Below are positions 4,868-6,837 of a DNA stretch of 6,837 bases, in pieces (the first letter of the stretch is position 1; the number at the start of each line of letters is the position of its first letter). Location: the NCBI GenBank assembly GCA_946480685.1, contig CAMLLI010000232.1, forward strand, positions 1-6,837, given 5' to 3'. The translations under genes and the position numbers were made by a program. The notes beneath the pieces are model-generated. The model was not told the origin of the DNA, made no database searches, and saw nothing but the letters and a program-made list of their open reading frames with translations. Origin of the DNA: an uncultured Flammeovirgaceae bacterium. GTDB lineage: Bacteria > Bacteroidota > Bacteroidia > Cytophagales > Cyclobacteriaceae.

Positions 4868-6670
4868 ATGAAGAACCACATTTTTGAAAAGTCGGGCCGC
4901 TACGCGATCGGTGTACTTTGTGCAGCCATATTCTTTTCATGCAGTAAAAACATTACACCAACTGATACGGCAGCCAGGCTGGAAAACACCCAGCAGGTAG
5001 CCGTTACAGCCGACTCTCTTCACTCACAGCCTGTGCGGGCGGGACGCAGTCTCGCGATCGATACGCTTGCCCATCCGCTGGATACACGCCTCACCAAAGT
5101 ATGGAAGCAGGATGTATACTACAATCAGAAGGTTCACGACAAGGTACATCGCTTCTATGCGCTCAACGACTATCACACCAAGTGGCTGGGCGAATATGCA
5201 CCCAATCCATTCTATCAGAAATTTGCCGAGTTGATGGCTGATGCAGAAGGCTATGGACTGGTGCCTGAAGATTACACTATTGTTGATCTGACTGCCAAAC
5301 TTGACGAACTCTATAGCAAGAAGCCACTCGATACGGCAGCGCTTATTGACCTGGATATACAGATCAGCGAGAAGCTTTTCCTCTTCACCACACATCTTGC
5401 CGAAGGTAAAGTGAGAAATCCCGGCAACACAACGGCCTTGTGGATACGCGAGATCAAACCGGAAGATAATACAACCGATGTATACACGCTGGCAAAGATA
5501 CTCGAGCCGGAACAACTCATCACGGCTGTTAACAGCCTGCAACCTGCGTATGAACAGTATACCAAACTGCAGCATGCGCTGAAGCAATACCAGTCACTTG
5601 AAAAAGCAGAGCCGAAAGAATTTCCGTTAAGTGTTGCAGCCAGTAAAATAAAACCGGATGAACGCAACGCTGTTATTCCATCGATCCGCAAGAAATTATT
5701 GCTGACCGATCTGAAAGCCTATACGCTTCCGATAGACTCTGTAACTGGCCAAACCGATTCACTGCGTTACGATGCCGCACTGGTATCAGCTGTGAAATGG
5801 TTTCAGGAACGTCATGGTCTGGAACCGGATGGTATCATTGGTGAGAAGACCGTACGTTTTCTGAATCAATCCTTTAAAGATAAAGCGAACATCATCGCAT
5901 TGAATATGGATCGCTTCCGCTGGTTGCCGCAGAATGCGTATGGTGATAATTACATCACGGTAAATATTCCGGAGTATGAACTCCGCATGTTCGAGGGGGG
6001 CAAAGAAATTTTTGATATGCGCGTGATTGTTGGTGCTCCCAACAAACCGACTCCCGTTTTCAATGACGTGGTGAACTATATCATATTCAGTCCTACGTGG
6101 ACCGTGCCGACCAGCATCATCAAAGAAGAAATTATACCGCGTCTGCAGAAAGACTCGCTTTACTATACAGAGAAGAACTATGCTTTCTACAAGAACGAAG
6201 AGACAATCGATCCTTCGGCAGAGGCGTGGAAAGATGGTTCCATCAACCCCTATAAATATCGCATCGTGCAACAGCCCGGTCCGGATAACTCCTTGGGACT
6301 CGTTAAATTCGGTATGCCCAACAAGATGAATATTTACCTGCACGATACACCGAATCACCGCTTGTTCAAGAAGAGCTATCGTGCCCTGAGTCACGGTTGT
6401 GTACGCCTGGATGAGCCTGCGCGTTTTGCAGAATACTTACTCCGCGACCAGCGCGGCTGGACAAAAGAAGCTGTGCAAAAAGCGATGCAGGCCGGAACAC
6501 CGTCAACCATTCATCTGCGTAAAAAGTACCCGGTACATATCGAGTACCGTACGGCATGGGTAGATGAAAATGGTTTGATCAATTTCCGGGAAGATATCTA
6601 CGGGCACGATAAACGTCAGTTACAACAGTTATATCCTGCGCAGAAACCTTCCTCGATGGCCGGGATCTAA
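4868..6670 (+). CDS. Murein L,D-transpeptidase of the YcbB/LdtD type, predicted lipoprotein
   Basis: A 600-residue cell-wall enzyme that would join meso-diaminopimelate residues of neighbouring peptidoglycan stems (3-3 cross-links). Residues 1-24 are a lipoprotein signal peptide with a charged start (MKNHIFEKSGR), a hydrophobic core and a lipobox ending FFS before C25. Residues about 50-290 are the scaffold region typical of YcbB (FYALNDYHTKWL, later LFLFTTHLAEGKV). A peptidoglycan-binding repeat lies at about 295-335 (AVKWFQERHGLEPDGIIGEK). The YkuD catalytic domain spans about 360-545, with SPTWTVP, H492 in YLHDTP, and the active site SHGCVRL with nucleophile C511, H509 and R513. All catalytic residues are present and the length suits the family. 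An in-frame ATG 40 codons upstream would bury the signal peptide and is rejected. The Cys is followed by SKNITP, without the acidic Bacteroidota surface-export signature, so a periplasm-facing location is likely. Confidence 0.95.
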   Translation: MKNHIFEKSGRYAIGVLCAAIFFSCSKNITPTDTAARLENTQQVAVTADSLHSQPVRAGRSLAIDTLAHPLDTRLTKVWKQDVYYNQKVHDKVHRFYALNDYHTKWLGEYAPNPFYQKFAELMADAEGYGLVPEDYTIVDLTAKLDELYSKKPLDTAALIDLDIQISEKLFLFTTHLAEGKVRNPGNTTALWIREIKPEDNTTDVYTLAKILEPEQLITAVNSLQPAYEQYTKLQHALKQYQSLEKAEPKEFPLSVAASKIKPDERNAVIPSIRKKLLLTDLKAYTLPIDSVTGQTDSLRYDAALVSAVKWFQERHGLEPDGIIGEKTVRFLNQSFKDKANIIALNMDRFRWLPQNAYGDNYITVNIPEYELRMFEGGKEIFDMRVIVGAPNKPTPVFNDVVNYIIFSPTWTVPTSIIKEEIIPRLQKDSLYYTEKNYAFYKNEETIDPSAEAWKDGSINPYKYRIVQQPGPDNSLGLVKFGMPNKMNIYLHDTPNHRLFKKSYRALSHGCVRLDEPARFAEYLLRDQRGWTKEAVQKAMQAGTPSTIHLRKKYPVHIEYRTAWVDENGLINFREDIYGHDKRQLQQLYPAQKPSSMAGI

Positions 6671-6684
6671 AAAGAAAAGGTAAA

Positions 6685-6837
6685 TCAGCGCTTAGCCGTA
6701 ACGTTGACGTTCTGCAAGAGTTGGTCAAGGTTCAGGTAGCGTGATGTGGTCAGGTAATTTTCGTCATTGAAGTATGCGAAAATAGCAGTGTGACCTTTTA
6801 TCGTATCAATCACCTCTTTGGCAATTTCTTTTGAAAG
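6685..6837 (-). CDS. 3' end of an unrecognised protein gene, running off the window
   Basis: On the minus strand the frame is open from the window edge to a TGA at 6685-6687, showing the last 50 residues. They begin LSKEIAKEVIDTIKGHTAIF and include AYFNDENYLTTSRYLNLDQL, ending NVTAKR. I do not recognise the family. The piece looks like a folded C-terminus, with a helix, a hydrophobic strand (TAIFAYF) and another helix, with no membrane segment. The codon use resembles the neighbours, and the gene is convergent with the L,D-transpeptidase gene with 14 bases between the stops, an arrangement normal for real genes. No terminator hairpin is visible in that gap. Confidence 0.65.
   Translation of the reverse strand, partial: LSKEIAKEVIDTIKGHTAIFAYFNDENYLTTSRYLNLDQLLQNVNVTAKR

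Noticed and set aside
5024..5587. Long minus-strand ORF inside the L,D-transpeptidase gene
   Set aside because: It is antisense to a well-supported coding region and has no recognisable domain or start signals. The same applies to the minus-strand frames at 5311-5691 and 5786-6394.

Overview
The window looks like ordinary chromosome from a member of the Bacteroidota, probably of the Cytophagales/Chitinophagales type. The evidence is a set of TAnnTTTG-like -7 boxes close to start codons, a near absence of Shine-Dalgarno sequences, a lipoprotein-type YcbB-like L,D-transpeptidase, receiver proteins of the Bacteroidota style (YADDDPDD), and an H-N-L type histidine-kinase box. The genus assignment is inference. 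No tRNA, rRNA, CRISPR array, transposase or phage gene is visible.

Layout. Positions 1-287 (minus) hold the 5' end of a luciferase-like flavin-dependent monooxygenase. A strong intrinsic terminator (440-477, minus) closes a small four-helix membrane protein gene (499-885, minus). That gene is divergent from an AraC-family regulator (1028-2032, plus), and both have recognisable Bacteroidota -7 boxes in their 142-bp shared gap. A stand-alone receiver protein (2065-2469, minus) converges on the AraC gene. It is divergent from a two-gene signalling operon: a NarL/LuxR-type response regulator (2689-3366) and a soluble PAS histidine kinase (about 3394-4476). That operon ends in an intrinsic terminator (4492-4526). 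After a 341-bp leader region comes a YcbB/LdtD-type L,D-transpeptidase lipoprotein (4868-6670). It converges on the 3' end of an unrecognised minus-strand gene (6685-6837).

How the parts may work together. The kinase, the DNA-binding regulator and the divergent receiver form a compact cytoplasmic phospho-signalling cluster. Two back-to-back near-perfect palindromes (2577-2591 and 2596-2613) sit in the gap between its two transcription units and are the best candidates for a shared operator. The AraC regulator probably controls itself or the divergent membrane protein, going by arrangement alone. The L,D-transpeptidase is a cell-wall cross-linking enzyme with its own leader, and nothing visible links it to the signalling genes. 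I did not find a clearly new type of system. The most distinctive material is the palindrome pair, the loop insertion in the NarL-type receiver, the atypical kinase/regulator pairing and an apparently leaderless AraC gene.
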